This document shows, piece by piece, positions 21,381-33,890 of a stretch of DNA of 64,000 nt (positions are counted from its first letter, which is position 1; each line of letters starts with the position of its first letter). The translations under genes and the position numbers were made by a program. Source of the stretch: Artemia franciscana (taxonomy: Eukaryota; Arthropoda; Branchiopoda; Anostraca; Artemiidae). The notes under the pieces were generated by a model. That model was not told where the DNA came from and searched no databases. It saw only the letters and a list, made by a program, of their open reading frames with translations. Location of the stretch: the NCBI RefSeq assembly GCF_032884065.1, contig NC_088872.1, positions 3,534,001 to 3,598,000 on the forward strand, read 5' to 3'.

Positions 21381-21727
21381 ATAAGACAGAGATTCTTCAC
21401 TTCTTGGCGAAAAGATTTTAGCATTTTTGGAGTCCTTCTCAGAGAATTTTGAAAGATAATTTCTCAGAGAATGATATAAATTTTCTCAAAAACATAGGAA
21501 AATATATTAATGCTGTTTGATCAATTACACAGAACAATCAAAAGGTATTCCACCTAAAGGTGAAAAGTTGAGTCATCTTAATATCTTGGAAAATACTACC
21601 CCAATTCAGCATGAAGATGGTTTGAAAGAATTACGTGACAAAAGGAAACAAAACAGGATATTAAGTATTATGCCAATTTCTTTAACAGCAAAAAAATTTC
21701 TAGCTCGTAACAGCAAATGTATTGTAT
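21381..21727 (+). pseudogene. ACSBG-like synthetase fragment (copy 10, middle type, truncated)
   Basis: Begins like copies 3b and 7 and is readable from 21,517 (SKGIPPKGEKLSHLNILENT, then LRDKRKQNRILSIMPIS). It is then joined through a short unrelated stretch (LTAKKFLARNSKCIV) to the DIYIPLLNG segment of copy 1'. This junction, at about 21,727, is the boundary between the two 18.35-kb units. Confidence 0.65.
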
Positions 21728-22900
21728 TGAAAAATACAATAATGACTGATATTTATATCCCTTTACTAAATGGTTGTTCCGTCTGTTATGTAGATATAAC
21801 AGAAAATGACTTTCGTTTAATAAATTCCTTAAAACTGGTCAGGCCCTTACATTTTTTCGTAAGTCCGGTCTTGTTAGAAATAACGATTTTATTTCTGACG
21901 CTCGGATTGCGAGGTAAAAAAAAACATATCGACAAGATTATTCTTTGGGAATTTTTACATCCGTAAGACAATATCGCCTAAGAATACTAGTTGGTATGGA
22001 AAAATGATTACGGTTGTTTTGCATTGGGGGAATTATTTCTGACCATGTTTTTGATAGCTTAGTGCACTTGGATCTTCGCATACAAGAAGTCTTTGGATGT
22101 AGTGAGACTTACGGGCCCCATTTGTGGGCTAAGTTCAAAGCCGAAAAAGGTCAGATGGTCAATTGCCATAAAAATCAAAAGGCTTCTATTCTGGAAACAG
22201 GTGAGCTTGTATTAAGTGGAAAAAACATATTTTCTGGATATCTTGGTGACGAAGAAACGACAAATAAAGTTATCGGTAAGAATGGGGCATACCACACAGG
22301 ACACTTTATTAAAATTATGAAGACTAGAGATTTCTAAAATTATGAAGTCAAAATTGAAAATCAAATAAAAAAAAAGTTCTGCCATTTGTTCATTATATAC
22401 ATGTATATAGGGACGAAAAAGAACAATTTATCAACATAGTTTTATACTTCAAAACCTTAAAAGAGGATACTCTACGCAATTTCCACCAAGGTGTTCGCAA
22501 CTTAATTAATAGCTCTTTTTCGACAGAAGAAGTAGGTTCAGTAATAAAAATGAATTCTTCATTTTTCAATAATGTGTATTTTACAATATCAATATCCGGA
22601 ATCTTAGAATTGAGCTGGAAAATATGTCAATATATGAAATGGGAACCCAACTAAAACCAAAATCTTATTTTTTTTTTGTGATAAGTATGAAAAGGAGATT
22701 TTGGATAGACAAAAAAAAAATATCTAACTCGTCTTGACAGAAAATAATCCTAGACCTATTGCGTCCAATAGATAAAAAGCACAATATCAATATCCGAAAT
22801 GTTGGAATTGAGCCGGAAAATGTGTCAATATGTGAAATGGGAACCCAACTAAAACACAAATACTTTTTAATCAAAATTTGTAGTTATCTAACATTTTAGG
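21728..22900 (+). pseudogene. ACSBG-like synthetase pseudogene (copy 1', twin of copy 1)
   Basis: Middle and C-terminal parts as in copy 1, but without its N-terminal module. DIYIPLLNGCSVCYVDI, the FVSPVLLEI equivalent, a frameshift, FGCSETYGPHLW and GYLGDEETTNKVIGKNG (22,014-22,337), a stop at the same place, then the shortened tail. Differences from copy 1 include VCF to VCY and DKN to GKN. Confidence 0.7.
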
Positions 22901-23459
22901 CTGACGATAATAACAAGTAATTAGCGGTTATTAATTATAATGGAGTAACAAGTTTCGCAGGGATTGAAATTCACTGAAAACGGTTATTGGTTTTATAATG
23001 AATAATATCAAATTCTAGATAGATGTTTTCACCTTGAACTCTGAATCAATACAATATTGAGTGTCAAAGGCTACAAATTGGCATGAAGCATCACTATCTA
23101 GTAATGAAATGGCAGGTCTTTGCTATTCAAATAAAAGTAATGGTCATTTTTTAGTTTATGAATTTATTTTTTGTTGCAAAGAAAACAGAAAAATATTTTG
23201 TACATGTGTCTTTGAAGGTTGTTTTTCTCTTTTTTTTTATAACTTCCAGGAATTGTACCTTCGACTGTAGCTCTTGAAATGTTCATTTTGTACTACTTTA
23301 ATATGACCTGGACTGCAGCTTGAATTTTTTGGGGGTTGATGTTGTTTGGACATCACAGATAGCCTTTCTGTGCATATTGATTAATAGCCTTAACCTTAGA
23401 GATATCGTTGTTAGATATCAGACTTACTTCAACAATCAGGCAATATATAAGGCAAATTA
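22901..23459 (+). repeat. Synthetase-cluster spacer module
   Basis: Twin of 4,549-5,106 with a handful of substitutions. Confidence 0.7.
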
Positions 23460-25481
23460 TTGATATGTTCGTTCTTAATAAGAAAAAATATGATTTATAA
23501 TAAAATTCTTCAAGAGAATAAAGATAACTATAGCGAAGTCGCATTTGTTGCACGAAAGGACAGAAGCAGAAACTACAGTTTTGCAGAATATTTCCATGTT
23601 GTGGAAACCGTTGCAAAGGCCTTTTTGAAGATACGATTGAACCCTGGTGACAGTGTATGTATTGTTGCCACCAATCGCCCAGAATGGTGTTTTTTCACAT
23701 TTTGGTGCCATTGAAGCAGGAGGGATAGCCGTAGGAATCAAACGAAAATACAAAAAAGAAACAATATCATATTGTTTGAAAAATTGTTCGGCAAAGATTC
23801 TTATTTTAGAAAATATGGAGCTGCTAGATGATCTAGGAAAGATTGAGGAAGAAATGTCACAATTAGAATCTTTTTTGGAACTTTTTTACTGTTTTTTTTA
23901 TCCAATCACAGCAGAAGACAGACATTATTCCTTGGATAAGATTCTGGAAATCAGTGAAGCTGATAACCTAGAATGTTTGATGGAAGCTAAAAAAAGGAAT
24001 CAAATCCGATTCATGCTGTTTGATCAATTACAAGGAAGAATCAAAAGGTATTCCAACCAGAGATGTTAATTTGAGTCATCTTAATATCTTGGAAAATACT
24101 ACCTCAATTCAGCATGAAATTGGTTTGAAAGAATTACGTGACTAAAGGAAACAAAACAGGATATTAAGTATTATGCCAATTAGCTACGTAAACACCCTAA
24201 TGGCGAATATTTATATCCCTTTATTAAGTGATTGTTCCGTCTGTTTTGTAGACATAACAGAAAAGGACTCCCGTTTAATATTCCTTAAAACTGGTCAGGT
24301 CCTTTTATTTTTTCGCAAGTCCAGTCTTGTTAGAGATAACAAACGATTTTAATTCTGACACTCGATTGTGAGGTACAAAAACATATTGACGAGATTATTC
24401 TTTAAAAAAATTTTTTCCGTAAGACAGTATTGCCAAGAAAAGTACTTGGTATGGACAAATGCTTACGGTTGTTTTGCATTGGGTTTATTTCTGACCATAT
24501 TTTTGATAGCTTAGTGGACTTGGGTCTTCGCATACAAGAAGTCTTTGGATGTAGTAAGACTTGTGGGCCCCATTTGTGGGCTAAGTTCAATGCCGAAAAA
24601 GTTCGGGTGTTCAATTGCCATAATAATAAAAAGGCCTCTATTCTGGAAACAGGTGAGCTTGCATTAAGTGGGAAACATATTTTCTGGATACCTTGGTGAC
24701 GAAGAAACAACAAATAAAGTCATTGATAAGGATGGGTCATACAACACAGGACACTTTATTAAAAGTATGAAGACTAGAGATTTCTATGATTATGAAGCCA
24801 AAATTGAAAATGAAATAAAAAAAGTTTTGCCATTTGTTCATTATATACATCTATATAATGACGAACAAGAACAATTTATCAACATAATTTTATACTTCAA
24901 ATACTTAAAAGAGGATACTCTACGCAATTTCCACCAAGGCGTTCGTAACTTAATTAATAGCTCTTTTTCCACAGAAGAAGTAGGTTCAGTGATAAAAATG
25001 TATTCTTCATTTTTTGAACAAGAAAATATACAATCCAAAATGAAAAAATACTTTCATGGACAGCAAAACATTGGTTCAAAACTCACGCTTCAGTTAAAGT
25101 TTATGAAGTGTCAGATGTTCAAAAGCTTTGAAATACAGAAAGCACAAGCAAAGTTAAGAAAAATAACCCTAGACCTATTGCGTCAAATAGATAAAGATCA
25201 CAATATCAATATCGGAATGCTGGAATAAAGCCGGTAAATATGTCAATATGTGAAAATGGAACCCAACTAAAACCAAAATCTTATCTTTTGCGTGAGAAGT
25301 ATGAAAAGGAGATTTTGGATGGACAACGAAAAATATCTAGTTCGTCTTGACAGAAAATAATCCTAGACCTATTGCGTCCAATAGATAAAAAGCACAATAT
25401 AAATATCCGGAAAGTTGGAATTGAGCCAGAAAATATGTCAATATGTGAAATAGGAATCCAGCTAAAACATAAATATTTTTA
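23460..25481 (+). pseudogene. ACSBG-like synthetase pseudogene (copy 2', twin of copy 2)
   Basis: Same order and the same main lesions as copy 2, including the six-T frameshift near 23,690. The second frame is longer here (23,647-24,069, FSHFGAIEAGGIAVG through QIRFMLFDQLQG). The stretch near 24,850 keeps IHLYNDEQEQF, of which six codons are deleted in copy 2. The clean C-terminal frame is 24,668-25,228. The ATP loop and ITGRxKE segment are missing as elsewhere. Confidence 0.75.
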
Positions 25482-25967
25482 AATATGTTATGTAATGAGA
25501 AGAGGTACATGTGGGTGTTACACAATGACTGTGAACACGTGGGATGCTAAGAGCCTAATCATATAACATACATCGGTGTAATATAATACTTTAAGAGATT
25601 TTTTCTCCAGGATTGTTTTTCTTTCAATTCCTTTTATCTTCTTTCAAGGTGTTTATCCCTTAAGGACTTCTTTTTCTTTCACGGTTTTTCTTTTCTTTTT
25701 GAGATTTCATTTTTCTTCCAATACGTTTTACTGAGGGTGCCTTTATATTCCAATGATTTTGTCCCTTAAGAGATAAAATTAGAATCAACAAAATAAGCTG
25801 TTCGAACCATGGAGAAATCCCTGTCCCACTTACTAGAATGATTAAGCTATTGATTACGTGTTTTCTATACGATTCTAATAATAGAGTTGTGGAGAAAAAA
25901 CTGATTACTAGAGTTTTGTTATATTTGAAGTGCACCTGGCTGCTATTTAATGTTTTAAAAGGGTATT
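25482..25967 (+). repeat. Conserved 3' flank of 'full' synthetase copies
   Basis: Twin of 7,111-7,593, with one TGTTACACAATGAC/CACGTG unit. The pyrimidine-rich part differs by several small indels. Confidence 0.65.
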
Positions 25968-28208
25968 ATAAAATAAGAGTCTTTCGAAAAAATGACCTGA
26001 ACTGCAGCTTGAATTTTTTGGGGGTTGATGTTATTTGGACATCACAAATAGCCTTTCTGTGCATACTGATTAATAGCCTTAAACTTAGTAGATATCGTTG
26101 TTAGATGTCAGACTTACTTTAATAATCAGGCAACATATAAGGCAAATTATTGATAAGTTCGTTCTTAATAAGAAAAAATTTGTTTTATAATAGAATTCTT
26201 CAAGAAAATAAAGATAACTATAGCAAAGTCGCATTTATTGCATGAAAGGAAAGCAAAGGAAACCATAGCAAAGTGGCATTTGTTGCAGGAAAGGACAGAA
26301 GCAGAAACTACACTTTTGCAAAATTTTTCCATGTTGTGGAAACCGTTACAAAGGCCTTTTTGAAGATAGGATTGAAGCCTGGTGACAGTGTATGTATTGT
26401 TGCCACCATTCGTCCAGAATGGTGTTTTTCACATTTTGGTGCCATTGAAGCAGGAGAGATAGCCGTAGGAATCAACCGAAAATACAAAAAAGAAACATTA
26501 TTATATTGTTTGAAAAATTGTTCGGCAAAAATTCGAAGATCCAGTGCACTTCGGAAATTATAAATAAACTTAAAACCTATTGTTCAGGTATTAAAAATTT
26601 TCGAATTTTAATCCATATTGGAGTGTTAATAATTAACTGCAGGTGATAGATTCTTTAACAATGGTTTCAGCTAAAAGAATTGAGTCTTTCGATTTTGCGA
26701 CAATGTATACTAATTTATCACTTAATGTAGTGTTTGATAATTTTAAAAACTGTTATCAAGAAATCTTTCCTCTTATCTAGTAAAAGGTTCTTAAAAATAG
26801 ACACTTATAATAAAAAAGCTATATGGACAAATTGCTTTAATACTACAGTTAACTTGAGATGTTACAGCTTGTATATGATTTTTGAGTTATTAGAATTTGT
26901 TTTATACAATACTTATATAAGATTTGGTGGTGATTTGTACAAGCAAATTGTGGGAATTCCCATGGGGGGGGGAATGCCAGCCCATTTATAGCTGACTTGT
27001 TTTTAAGTCAACTGGAATATAAATATACGATGGATAAGAATAATCCAATTAATTTAAAACATGTTTTGTCAAATAATAAAAGATATTTAGATGATATTTT
27101 GGTCTTAAATTGTAAGGATTTCATTGATATTTCTAAAAATATATATCCATCAGAGCTTATTCTTGAACCTAGTCATGGCGCTGGTCATGAAGATCATTTC
27201 TTAGATTTAAATATTAATATTCGTGATAATAATAAATTAAGTTTTAAAATGTATAATAAAACGGATGATTTTGATCTTGAAGTGATTAGTTTCCCATTCC
27301 CTGACAGTAATATACACTCAAATATCACATATTCAGCGTTTTTCTCACAGTTACTTCGTTATGCAAGGATTTGTAGTAATTATATTGATTTTAAAAATAG
27401 ATGTAAAATCTTAAGCCAAAAATTGATATCAAGAGGTTTTTCTGCAAATAAATTAACTTGGCTTTTTAAAAAATTTAGTTTTCATTATAACGAACTTCTA
27501 AATAAATATCAAAAGAAATATCTAGAAATACTTAAAGAAATTTTCAACTAATTTCGGAGGTTCGAGAAATGTTGTCGCAGCGCCATTTATTTTGAATTGT
27601 GTTTCTAATTGACCGGATTTTTTTTAAATATTAGCCACATGGTAAAGATGAATTCTATAATTGTTTAGTTCATTCAGGTTTTCTGCAATGTGTTAATATT
27701 TGTGATTTGGTAAAATTTATTATATTTAGTTTACCTATTGTTGCTAAAAAGAGGGATATATTAACAGGATAAGCTTGTTTTGGTGTTACTTGGTTGTTTT
27801 ACATTTGGTGTTTTTTTTTCTTTCATAGGCATGTATTTTGGGGGTGATACCTGACACGGGGATGCCATGGATATTCTGTGGTAGCCACAACACTTGGCTG
27901 GGGTAGAGAATTTAAAGTGGCGAAACCCTATATAGGCCAGTGTATTTTCCTGATGAGCCCTTGTGTTGGGTTGTTGCCTCTGAATTATTTGTCTTTGTTA
28001 TTTTTTTTCTCTATTGTTTGGTAAATGACGACTTATACTTATTGACGACATGACTGCCTGTCCATGGATTATTCTTTATGGTTGATTGTGTATGGCTATG
28101 CTGTTTGACCTATGTGATTGTATGGATGAATAGGGTTAAGGCCTCATTCAAGTACTGTTCTATATTAATCACTAATTTAGGAAAACAGTCTTCCTTTTCT
28201 CCTTCTGT

Positions 28209-28255
<47 letters not shown>

Positions 28256-28297
28256 TGCTGTTGCATTGGTGATTTCTCTTTTCATGATAAAATAAGA
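25968..28297 (+). mobile_element. Chimeric insert, second copy (synthetase 5' half + Penelope-like RT + poly-T)
   Basis: Same insert as 7,594-9,930, with ATAAAATAAGA at both ends (25,968-25,978 and 28,287-28,297). The synthetase N-terminal fragment is at 26,135-26,538. Because both units share the insert and its borders, it was in place before the 18.35-kb duplication. Confidence 0.6.
26539..27551 (+). pseudogene. Penelope-like reverse transcriptase remnant, second copy
   Basis: Twin of 8,165-9,179. The stop right after motif A in unit 1 is a serine codon here (26,718-26,720), but the stop ending FDNFKNCYQEIFPLI (26,778-26,780) is shared. The G run is 9 (26,964-26,972) instead of 11, giving a different frameshift. 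YLDD is at 27,083-27,094, and the frame 26,997-27,551 is clean to the stop. Confidence 0.65.
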
Positions 28298-29299
28298 CAA
28301 AGAGATTCTTCACTTCTTGGAAAAATGATCCTAACATTTTTTGGGCCCATCTCGGAGAATTTTGAAAGATAATTTCTTAGAGAATGATATAAACTTTCTC
28401 AAAAACATAGGAAAATATTATCATGCTGTTTGATCAATTACAGAGAACAATCAAAAGGTATTCCACCTACGAAGAAAACATAGGAAAATATTTTCATGCT
28501 GTTTAATCAATTACACAGAAGAATCAAAAGGTATTCCACCTAAGAAGAAAAGTTGAGTATCTAAATATCTTGGAAAATGCTACCACAATTCAGCATGAAA
28601 TTGGTTTGAAAGAATTACGTGACAAAAGGAAACAAAACAGGATATTAAGTATTATGCCAATTAGCCATGTAAATGCCCTAATAACTGATATTTATATCCC
28701 TTTATTAAATGGTTGTTCCGTCTGTTTTGTAGACATAACAGAAACGGACTTCCATTTAATAAATTCCTTAAAACTGGCCAGACCCTTATATTTTTTCGCA
28801 AGTCTGGTCTTGTTAGAAATAATTAACGATTTTATTTCTGACGATCGGATAGAGAAGCACAAAAACATATCGACGAGATTATTCTTTGAGAATTTTTCTT
28901 CCGTAAGACAATATCGCCTAAGAAAACTAGTTGGTATGGATAAATGCTTACAGTTGTTTTGCATTGGGGGCATTATTTCTGACTATGTTTTTGATAGCTT
29001 AGCGCACTTGTTTCTTCGCATACGAGAAGTCTTGGGATGTAATCAGACTTGCGGGCCCCATTTGTGGGCTAAATTCAATGCCGAAAAAGGTCGGCTGTTC
29101 AATTGCCATAGAAATCAACAGGCTTCTATTCAAATCATATCAAAGTCTTTTAAACCTATTACGAGCAATAGGTAAAAAGCAAAATATCAATATCTGGAAT
29201 GTTGGAATTGAGCCGGAAAATATGTCAATATGTGAAGTGGGAACCCAACTAAAACATAAATTTTTTAAATCAAAATTTGAAGTTATCTGACATTTTAGG
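28298..29299 (+). pseudogene. ACSBG-like synthetase pseudogene (copy 3', middle type)
   Basis: Twin of 9,931-10,922 with the 201-codon frame preserved (28,570-29,175, ATTIQHEIGLKEL through GCNQTCGPHLWAKF). An extra GGGCCCATCTCGGAG word at about 28,344 is replaced by a deletion in unit 1. Confidence 0.7.
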
Positions 29300-29818
29300 C
29301 AGACGATAATAACAAGTAATTAGCGGTTAGTAACAAGTTTCGCAAGGATTAAAATTCATTGAAAAAGCTTACTGGTTTTATAATGAATAATATCAAATTA
29401 TAGATAGATGTTTTCACCTTGAACTCTGAATCAATAAAATATTGAGTGTCAAAGGCTGCAAATTGGCATGAAGCATCACTATCTAGTAATGAAATGGCAT
29501 GTCTTTGCTGTTCAAATTAAAGTAATGGTAATTTTTTAGTTTAAGAATTTATCTTTTGTCGCAAAAAAACAGAAAAATATTTTCTAAATATTTTGTACAT
29601 GTGTCTCTGAAGGTTGCTTTTTTCTTTTTTCTTTTTATAACTTCCAAGAATTGTAGCTTCAATTCTGTACTGATTCGATTCCTTCGATTTCTGTACTGAT
29701 TGTACGGACATCACAGATAGCCTTTCTAGGCATATTGATTAGTAGCCTTAACCTTAGTAGATATCGTTGTTAGATATCGGACTTACTTTAACAATCAGGC
29801 AACTTATAAGGCAAATTA
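29300..29818 (+). repeat. Synthetase-cluster spacer module
   Basis: Twin of 10,923-11,444, carrying the same degenerate TCTGTACTGATTCGATTCC duplication. Confidence 0.65.
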
Positions 29819-30856
29819 TTGATACGTTCGTTCTTAATAAGAAAAAAAATGTTTTATAATAAAATTCTGCAAGAAAATAAAGATAACCATAGCAAAGTGG
29901 CATTTGTTGCACGAAAGGACAGAAGCAGAATCTACAATTCTACAGAATATTTCCATGTTGTGGAAACCGTTGCAAAGGCCTTTTTGAAGATAGGATTGAA
30001 GACTGGTGACAGTATATGTATTGTTGCCACCAATCGTCCAGAATGGTGTTTTTCACATTTTGGTGCCATTGAAGCAGGAGGGATTCCCGTAGGAATCTAC
30101 CCAAAAAACAAAAAAAAACAATATTATATATTTTGAAAAATTGTTCGGCAAAAATTCTTATTTTAGAAAATATCGAGCTGCTAGATGAACTAGGAAAGAT
30201 GGAGGAAGAAATGCCACAATTAAAGGCAAAAATTTTTTGCTGTGGCAAGGATCCAATCACAGCAGAGGACAGACATTATTCCTGGGATAAGCTTTTGGAA
30301 ATTGGTAAAGCTGAAAACCAGAAATGTTTAATGGAAGCTAATGTTTGATATAGTTGTTTAATATAGCTAATGTTTAATGTAGGAATGTATAATAAAAATG
30401 AATTCTTCATTTTTTGAACAAAAAAATATACAATCCAAAATGAAAAAAAGACTTTCATGGACAGCAAAACATTGGTTCGAAACTCACACTTCGGTTAAAG
30501 TTTATGAAGTGTCAGATGTTCAAAAGCTTTGGAATACGTAAAGCACAAGCAAAATTAAGAAAGTAATAATAGACATATTGCGTCCAATAAATAAAGATCA
30601 CAATATCAATATCCGGAATGTTGAAATTGAGCCGGAAAATAAGTCAATATATGAAATGGGAATCCAACTAAAACCAAAATCTTATCTTTTGCGTGAGAAT
30701 TATGAAAAGAAGGTTTTGGAAGAACAAAAAAAAATCTAACTCGTCTTGACAGAAAATAATCCAAAACTTACCGGAAACTTACCGATATGTGAAAAGGGAA
30801 CCCAACTAAAACATAATTTATTTAAATCAAAATTTGTAGTTATCTGACATTTTAGG
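29819..30856 (+). pseudogene. ACSBG-like synthetase pseudogene (copy 4', short type)
   Basis: Twin of copy 4: an intact N-terminal frame (29,819-30,136), KNCSAKILILENIELLDELG (30,133-30,348), the TAATGTTTAATATAG deletion junction, then a C-terminal piece beginning MNSSFFEQ near 30,399. Confidence 0.7.
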
Positions 30857-31240
30857 CTGACGATAATAACAACTAATTAGCGGTTATTAATTATAATAGA
30901 GTAACAAATTTTGTGGGGATTAAAATTCACTGAAAAAGCTTAATAGTTTTATAATGAATAACATCAAATTCTAGATAGATATTTTCACCTTGAACTCTGA
31001 ATCAATACAATATTCTTTTTAAAACTTCCAGGAATTGTAACTTCCATGATTGTTCCGTCTGTTTTGTAGCCGTAACAGAAAAGGACTTCCATTTAATAAA
31101 TTCCTTAAAACTGGTCAGGCCTTTATATTTTTTCGCAGCTGCGGTCTTGTTAGAAATAATTAACAATTTTATTTCAAACGCTCAGATTGCGAGGTACAAA
31201 AATATATCGACAAGATTATTCTTTGGGAATTTTTCATATA
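30857..31240 (+). pseudogene. Spacer plus ACSBG-like middle fragment (copy 5')
   Basis: Twin of 12,483-12,870. The synthetase-like part is 31,047-31,240 (CSVCF, NSLKLVRPLYFF, LEIINNFISNAQIARYKN) and runs on in frame into the following spacer, giving a chance open stretch 31,147-31,530 with no family resemblance beyond the first third. Confidence 0.6.
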
Positions 31241-31692
31241 TACATCGACATATAATAGATATACAAAGATACGTATACAAAAAAATATACAAAATAGTGT
31301 CAAAGGCTGCAAATTGGCATGAAGCATCACTACCTAGTAATGAAATGGCAGGTCTTTGTTCAAATAAAAGTAATGGTAATTTTTTAGTTTATGAATTTAT
31401 TTTTTGTCGCAAAGAAAACAGAAAAATATTTTGTACATGTGTCTCTGAAGGTTGTTTTTTTCTTTTTATAACTTCCAGGAATTGTACCTTCGATAGTAGG
31501 TTTGGAAATGTTCAATTTTGTACTGATTAAATATGACCTGGACTGCAGCTTGAATTTTCGGGGGTTTGATGTTGTTTGGACATCATATATAGCCTTTCTG
31601 TCCATATTGATTAATAGCCTTAACCTTAGTAGATATCGGACTTACTTTAATAATCAGGCAACAAATAAGGTAAGTTATTTATACGTTCGTTC
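31241..31692 (+). repeat. Synthetase-cluster spacer module
   Basis: Twin of 12,871-13,320 with a 3-base difference at the EMAGLC codons and the conserved KYDLDCSLNFRGFDVVWTS stretch at 31,502-31,696. Confidence 0.65.
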
Positions 31693-33380
31693 TTAATAAG
31701 AAGAAATATGTTTTATAATAAAATTCTTCAAGAAAAATAAAGATAATCATAGCAGTGGAATTATTTGCAAGAAAGAACAGAAGCAAAAACAACAGTTTTG
31801 CAGAATATTTCCATGTTGTGGAAACCGTTGCAAAGCCCTTTCTGAATATAGGATTATAGCCTGGTGACAGTGTATGTATTGTTACCCCTAATCGTCCAGA
31901 ATGTTGTTTTTCACATTTTGGTGTCATTGAAACAGGAGGGATAGCCGTAGGAATCTACCCAAAATACAAAAAAGAAACAATATTATATTGTTTGAAAAAT
32001 TGTTCGACAAAAATTCCTATTTTTCAGAAAATATCGAGCTGCTAGATGAACTAAGAAAGATTGAGAAAGTAAAGCCACAATTTTTTGCTGTGGCAAGGAT
32101 CCAATCACAGCAGAGGACAGACATTATTCCTGGGATAAGCTTTTGGAAATCGGTGAAGCTGTAAACAAGGAATGTTTGATGGAAGCATAAAAAGGAATCA
32201 AATCCGAATCGTGCTGTTTGATCAATTACAGGTAGAATCAAAAGGTATTCCAGCCAAAGGTGTTAAGTTGAGTCATCTTAATATCTCAGAAAATACTACC
32301 TCAATTCAGCATGAAATTGGTTTGAAAGAATTAAGTGACAAAAGGAAACAAAACAGGATATTAAGTATTATGCCAATTAGCCATGTATTATTTCTGACCA
32401 TGTTTTTGATAGATTAGTGCACTTGGGTCTTCACATACAAGAAGTCTTTGGATGTAGTGAGACTTGCGGGCCCCATTTGTGGGCTAAATTCAACGCCGAA
32501 AAAGGTCGGCAGTTCAATTGCCATATAAATCAAAAGGCTTCTATTCTAGAAACAGGTGAGCTTGTAACAAATGGAAAAAACATAGTTTCTGTATATATTG
32601 GTGACGAAGAAGCGAAAAATAAAGTCATTGATAAGGATGGGTCATACCACACGGGAGACTATTCAAAGTATGATGACTAGAGATTTCTATGATTAAGATG
32701 CCAAAATTGAAAATGAAATGAAAAACGTTCTGCCATTTCTTCATTATATACATATATATAATGACGAATAAGAACAATTTATTAACATAATTTTCTACTT
32801 CAAAACCTTAAAAGAGGATACTCTACGCAGTTTCCACCAAGGCGTTCGTAACTTAATTAATAGATCTTTTTCCACAGAAGAAGTAGGTTCAGTAATAAAA
32901 ATGTATTCTTCATTTTTTGAACAAGAAAATATACAATCTAATATAAAAAGACTTTCATGGACAGCAAAACACTGGTTCAAAACTCACGCTTCAGTTAAAG
33001 TTTATGAAGTGTCAGATGTTCAAAAGCTTTGAAATACAGAAAGCACAAGCAAAGTTAAGAAAATAACCCTAGACCTATTGCGTCCAATAGATGAAGATCA
33101 CAATATCAATATCCGGAATGTTGGAATAAAGCCGAAAATATGTCAATATGTGAAATAGGAACCCAACTAAAACCAAAATCTTATCTTTTGCGTGAGAAGT
33201 ATGAAAAGGAGATTTTGGATGGTCAAAAAAAATATCTAACTCGTCTTGACAGAAAATAATCCTAGACCTATTGCGTCCAATAGATAAAAAGCACAATATA
33301 AATATCCGGAAAGTTGGAATTGAGCCGGAAAGTGTGTCAATATGTGAAATGGGAACCACACTAAAACATAAATATTTTAA
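31693..33380 (+). pseudogene. ACSBG-like synthetase pseudogene (copy 6', twin of copy 6)
   Basis: Same lesions as copy 6: a broken N-terminal part, the in-frame LFDQLQVESKGIPAKGVKLSH segment (32,172-32,417), MPISHV joined to the ISDHVFD equivalent, FGCSETCGPHLW (32,417-32,680), a stop after the YHTGD equivalent, and a shattered C-terminus. Confidence 0.7.
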
Positions 33381-33890
33381 ATATGTTATGTAATGACAAG
33401 AGGTACATGTGGGTGTTACACAATGACAGTGAACAAGTGGGATGTTACATAATGACAAGGCACACGTGGGATGCTAAGAGCCTAATCATATAACATAAAT
33501 CGGGGTGACATAATACTTTAAGAGATTTTTCCTTCAGGATTGTTTTTCTTTCAATTCGTTTTTTCTTCTTTCAGGGTTTTTTTTCTTAGGGACTCCTTTT
33601 TCTTTCACGGTGTTTTTTTCTTTTTGAGATTTCATTTTTCTTCCCATACGTTATACTCAGGGTGCCTTTATATTCCAATGATTTTGTCCCCTACGAAATG
33701 GAATTAGATTCAACAAAATAAGCTATTCGACCCATGGAGAATTCCCTGTTCCACTTACTAGAATGATTAAGCTATTGATTACGTGTTTTCTATGATTCTA
33801 ATAATAGAGTTGTGGAAAAAAAACTGATTACTAGAGTTTTGTTATATTTGAAGTTCACCTGAATGCTATTTAATGTTTTAAAAGGGTATT
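33381..33890 (+). repeat. Conserved 3' flank of 'full' synthetase copies
   Basis: Twin of 15,008-15,515, again with two imperfect TGTTACA(C/T)AATGAC units and no RT insert. Confidence 0.65.

Larger units (their letters stand above)
3378..21727 (+). repeat. 18.35-kb tandem unit 1 of the synthetase cluster
   Basis: Landmarks recur in the same order in 21,728-35,605 with offsets of 18,349 (at 3,391), 18,353 (5,107), 18,374 (7,594), 18,377 (10,193) and 18,374 (16,914). The match is near-identical, broken by small indels. Examples: an 18-nt deletion in unit 1 near 6,496; an 11- versus 9-G tract at 8,590; a 44- versus 43-T tract at 9,844; and different sequence near 9,980. The segment 17,226-21,727 is present only in unit 1, because unit 2 is cut by the assembly gap. 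Confidence 0.9.

Noticed and set aside
31147..31530. 127-codon open frame in unit 2
   Set aside because: A synthetase fragment reading by chance into spacer sequence; the twin region in unit 1 is not open through.
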